Source: Pedosphaera sp.
GTDB taxonomy: Bacteria; Verrucomicrobiota; Verrucomicrobiae; Limisphaerales; Pedosphaeraceae
DNA: 8,873 bases
Direction: 5' to 3'
NCBI GenBank assembly: GCA_028293265.1
Contig: JAQGPB010000050.1
Coordinates: 1 to 8,873 of the forward strand
Shown here: positions 7,168 through 8,873 of the stretch, one piece after another
How the letters are laid out: each line of letters opens with the position of its first letter
How positions within the stretch are numbered: the first letter of the stretch is position 1
Translations under genes and position numbers: made by a program
The notes under the pieces: generated by a model
What the model was told of the DNA's origin: nothing
Databases searched by the model: none
The model's input: only the letters and a program-made list of their open reading frames with translations

Positions 7168-8361
7168 TCAGTCAGATACCCGTATTTTTAATACTCCTTT
7201 CCCTCTCCCATAACAGACCTCGTCAGGCCAGCCATACGTTCCAGGCTTGAGGGTGAAGCGAAGGGATTTTTCATTTTCCACGGCCACGGTGGCGACACCG
7301 AGGGCCATTTCCCGCGTCACGGTCAGCCGCTGCCAACCCATTTCCCGGACCAGGGCCGCCGCGGTTGCCCCGCCTTCGGCATAGATGTGTCCGATCATGC
7401 TGGACCGGATTGCTCGCGCGGCAACACTGACCAGGTGTTTCGTCAAATGCCGGGCGATGTTTGCGTCCTGTATCAGCGGCAGGTCAATGCACAGGATTAC
7501 GCGCGGCTGCTTTTGCAGGGTGTCAGCCACCGCCCGGGCAAGAGCCTCGACGGCCATGGGGCTGAAGGATGCGCCTTGGGCCAAATTTTTTGGCAGCGAA
7601 AAAACCGGTGTGCCATTCTGCCGCGCCGACTGAATGAATTTTCGCGAGGATTCGCTGGTGCTCCCGCAGACAAACAGTTCGGGGCGGCCGGTTGCTTCGG
7701 GCGGACTCGGGGCTTCAAGGACTGGCGCCAAGTTCCCGGCCGCGAGGAGCGTTCCAAAAAATTCAGCCGCCCCCGCCACCAGCATGCCCGGCTTGACCCG
7801 GGCGGCCCACGACCGCAGATCATCCGCGGTTTGCGCTTCACCAACAATGATGCCGGAGGCCGGCAACGCGGCGTCCGATTTGCATATATATATGGGGAGC
7901 GCGCACTGCGTTCCCAAGAGTTCGCGCACTGACGAAGACAAACGCGGATACTCGGGGTCGCGCGCGAATTCAGTTTCGTTGACCGGCTGGCCGCGAACAA
8001 AATACCTGCCTGCACGGATCACCCGGCCCAATGACGGATTCGCCGGGACCAACAGTGTTTGCGGCACACCCAAGGTTCGCATCAGCGCCTCCAGTTCCAC
8101 CGCCACGTTTCCGCGCAGGACGGAGTCCACCTTCTTGTAGATCCATCGCGCGCCGGCGTCGTTCAGGAGTTTGGCGGCGGATTGGGCGCGTTCACCAGCC
8201 TCCTCCGCGCCGAGTGAGCGTGAATTTGTATCGAGGCAAACCAGGTCAGCCCGCCCGCTTATTTCGCCGCCCAGAAAGATTTCCGAGCGCAAACCATGGC
8301 GCAAACCGACCGCGCCGAGTTCAGCCGCGCCGGACAGATCATCGGCAATGACGCCAATCAT
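7168..8361 (-). CDS. Four-carbon acid sugar kinase family protein (former DUF1537)
   Basis: This 397-residue cytoplasmic protein has both halves of the family. The N-terminal sugar-acid-binding half shows ADDLSGAAE (6-14), YKKVDSVLRGN (75-85), PANPSLGRVIRAGRYFVRG (106-124) and ETEFARDPEYP (129-139). The C-terminal nucleotide-binding half shows VCGSTSESSRKF (231-242), AEGGATAAALVREMGW (328-343) and LKPGTYGWPDE (371-381). Characterised members (OtnK, DtnK and relatives) phosphorylate C4 sugar acids such as erythronate or threonate with ATP, usually beside a PdxA2-type dehydrogenase, an aldolase or an isomerase; none of those is in this window, so the substrate is open. It is slightly short for the family, which commonly runs a little over 400 residues. 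Reading on the minus strand, AGGA lies 8 nt before the ATG at 8361 and supports that start. It converges on the efflux operon and is probably not functionally tied to it. Confidence 0.92.
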   Translation of the reverse strand: MIGVIADDLSGAAELGAVGLRHGLRSEIFLGGEISGRADLVCLDTNSRSLGAEEAGERAQSAAKLLNDAGARWIYKKVDSVLRGNVAVELEALMRTLGVPQTLLVPANPSLGRVIRAGRYFVRGQPVNETEFARDPEYPRLSSSVRELLGTQCALPIYICKSDAALPASGIIVGEAQTADDLRSWAARVKPGMLVAGAAEFFGTLLAAGNLAPVLEAPSPPEATGRPELFVCGSTSESSRKFIQSARQNGTPVFSLPKNLAQGASFSPMAVEALARAVADTLQKQPRVILCIDLPLIQDANIARHLTKHLVSVAARAIRSSMIGHIYAEGGATAAALVREMGWQRLTVTREMALGVATVAVENEKSLRFTLKPGTYGWPDEVCYGRGKGVLKIRVSD

Positions 8362-8403
8362 GAGTTCGATCCTGGGTGAAAGGGGGCATAAATCACTACA
8401 CTC

Positions 8404-8432
8404 AATTTAGGCAAAATCGAATCAGTCAACAA
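8404..8432 (-). promoter_or_regulatory. Weak candidate promoter for the sugar acid kinase gene
   Basis: Read on the minus strand, TTGTTG (8432-8427) and TAAATT (8409-8404) are separated by 17 bp, about 40 bp upstream of the start codon at 8361. An overlapping TTGACT (8429-8424) is a better -35 match, but its spacing to TAAATT is only 14 bp. The match to the housekeeping consensus is partial, so this is a suggestion only. Confidence 0.25.
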
Positions 8433-8561
8433 TCCCCAATCGGGCAATGCTTGGGCGGGCGCATTTCGCCGGTACCACCGCGACCTCCGCCGGAGCGCGG
8501 GCGTAAACCCTTACTCTTACCGACATTACTTTCCTGAGCCTCAATATCCCCCGTTCATCAA

Positions 8562-8598
8562 ATTCCTCTGCCACCCATTCCCCTGCCATTTCTCTGTC
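8562..8598. repeat. Three degenerate 11-bp direct repeats
   Basis: ATTCCTCTGCC (8562-8572), ATTCCCCTGCC (8577-8587) and ATTTCTCTGTC (8588-8598) are near-identical units. The first two are separated by 4 bp and the last two are adjacent. A weaker partial copy (ACTCTCTGCC) is at 8615-8624. No function can be assigned; they may be a decayed tandem repeat or a binding-site cluster. Confidence 0.5.
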
Positions 8599-8668
8599 CC
8601 CTCCGTTATTTACTACTCTCTGCCGCAACTGCTTGCCAGGAAACCGGCTTGAACTTGGGGTCCAAATG

Positions 8669-8739
8669 CAGAAAAACGACCCTTTTGGCATGTAGGGAAA
8701 AAAGAATTTTTCAGGCTCTGAAAAAACCGTGTTTTTCTG
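8669..8739. repeat. Nested inverted repeats, AT-rich
   Basis: The outer pair CAGAAAAAC (8669-8677) and GTTTTTCTG (8731-8739) is a perfect 9-bp inverted repeat. Inside it, TTTTTCAG (8707-8714) and CTGAAAAA (8718-8725) form a perfect 8-bp inverted repeat with a 3-nt loop. The four arms share the theme of CAG or CTG next to five A or T. The arms could fold into a hairpin within a larger stem in RNA or cruciform DNA, or act as multiple protein sites. No coding function is apparent. Confidence 0.5.
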
Positions 8740-8782
8740 AAAGCAGCAAACCCCTGCAAACATTGGCTGCGTCCGCCTTTTT

Positions 8783-8810
8783 TTCACAATCTTTCATCAA
8801 ACAAAATAAA
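8783..8810 (+). promoter_or_regulatory. Candidate promoter for a gene starting at 8869
   Basis: TTCACA (8783-8788, one mismatch to TTGACA) is followed after 16 bp by AATAAA (8805-8810, four of six to TATAAT). Transcription would start near 8817, inside the palindrome at 8817-8833, and would leave a leader of about 50 nt before the ATG at 8869. The AT-rich surroundings are consistent with a promoter. Confidence 0.35.
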
Positions 8811-8816
8811 CGTGTC

Positions 8817-8833
8817 AAACCTACCGTAGGTTT
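8817..8833. promoter_or_regulatory. Perfect 17-bp palindrome, candidate operator
   Basis: AAACCTA (8817-8823) and TAGGTTT (8827-8833) are exact reverse complements around CCG. The size and symmetry fit a dimeric repressor site, and its place at the presumed transcription start, 35 bp before the ATG at 8869, fits repression or autoregulation. The regulator is not visible in the window. Confidence 0.45.
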
Positions 8834-8868
8834 CATTTTCCAAGATCCCCTCTGGTAAAGTGGGTGCT

Positions 8869-8873
8869 ATGAA
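8869..8873 (+). other. Possible start of a further gene cut by the window edge
   Basis: An ATG occurs at 8869-8871, followed by AA at the end of the window. It lies downstream of a promoter-like pair and a palindrome, which suggests a real gene reading to the right, but only one codon is visible and no clear Shine-Dalgarno sequence precedes it. Confidence 0.25.

Larger units (their letters stand above)
8362..8868. other. Intergenic region upstream of the kinase, rich in short repeats
   Basis: This 507-bp stretch separates the kinase start from an ATG at 8869. The left part (to about 8500) is GC-rich and includes the 11-bp palindrome CTCCGCCGGAG at 8485-8495. The middle (8562-8598) holds three degenerate copies of an 11-bp motif. 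The right part (about 8665-8835) becomes AT-rich with nested inverted repeats and a perfect palindrome. One minus-strand frame (8422-8787) is open for 121 codons, but its composition is not protein-like and it resembles no family I recognise. The change in composition suggests a composite regulatory region or decayed sequence. Confidence 0.5.

Noticed and set aside
8422..8787. Open frame of 121 codons on the minus strand upstream of the kinase
   Set aside because: The translation looks like no known family, crosses both the GC-rich and the AT-rich inverted-repeat blocks, lies over the kinase's own presumed promoter, and shows no convincing ribosome binding site. It is most likely non-coding.
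1..8873. tRNA genes, rRNA, CRISPR arrays or insertion-sequence ends
   Set aside because: I looked for cloverleaf-like segments, regularly spaced repeats and transposase motifs and saw none; the only repeats are the short ones listed.

Overview
The window looks like chromosomal DNA of a Gram-negative bacterium. It encodes an outer-membrane efflux channel, a periplasmic adaptor and inner-membrane permeases, and its genes are GC-rich and tightly packed. I could not fix the phylum. A member of the Verrucomicrobiota, or a similar free-living group, is a weak impression and not a demonstrated fact.

Positions 2-6632 (+ strand) hold one compact five-gene operon, cut by the left edge. The order is: MdtO-like FUSC permease (5'-partial), TolC-type outer membrane factor, YtcA-family small lipoprotein, MdtN-like HlyD adaptor, second full-length FUSC permease. 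The junctions are an ATGA overlap, an ATGA overlap, a 10-nt gap and a 2-nt gap, so the genes are probably co-transcribed and translationally coupled. The gene content matches the enterobacterial ytcA-mdtNOP cluster, a tripartite exporter linked to resistance to compounds such as puromycin and acriflavine. The order differs, and there are two FUSC proteins instead of one. The first FUSC lacks almost the whole cytoplasmic domain that normally lies between the two membrane bundles, while the second keeps it. This asymmetric pair is the most unusual thing in the window. A GC-rich hairpin follows the last stop codon.

Positions 6633-7167 contain no convincing gene, only a few short inverted repeats between two converging transcription units.

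Positions 7168-8361 (- strand) encode a four-carbon acid sugar kinase family protein (formerly DUF1537), probably an ATP-dependent kinase for a sugar acid such as an erythronate or threonate. It has no visible pathway partners here.

Positions 8362-8868 are intergenic. They hold a weak candidate promoter for the kinase, a cluster of short degenerate direct repeats, a nested AT-rich inverted-repeat structure, and, near the right edge, a promoter-like pair of hexamers followed by a perfect 17-bp palindrome. The palindrome lies just ahead of an ATG at 8869, which may start another + strand gene outside the window.
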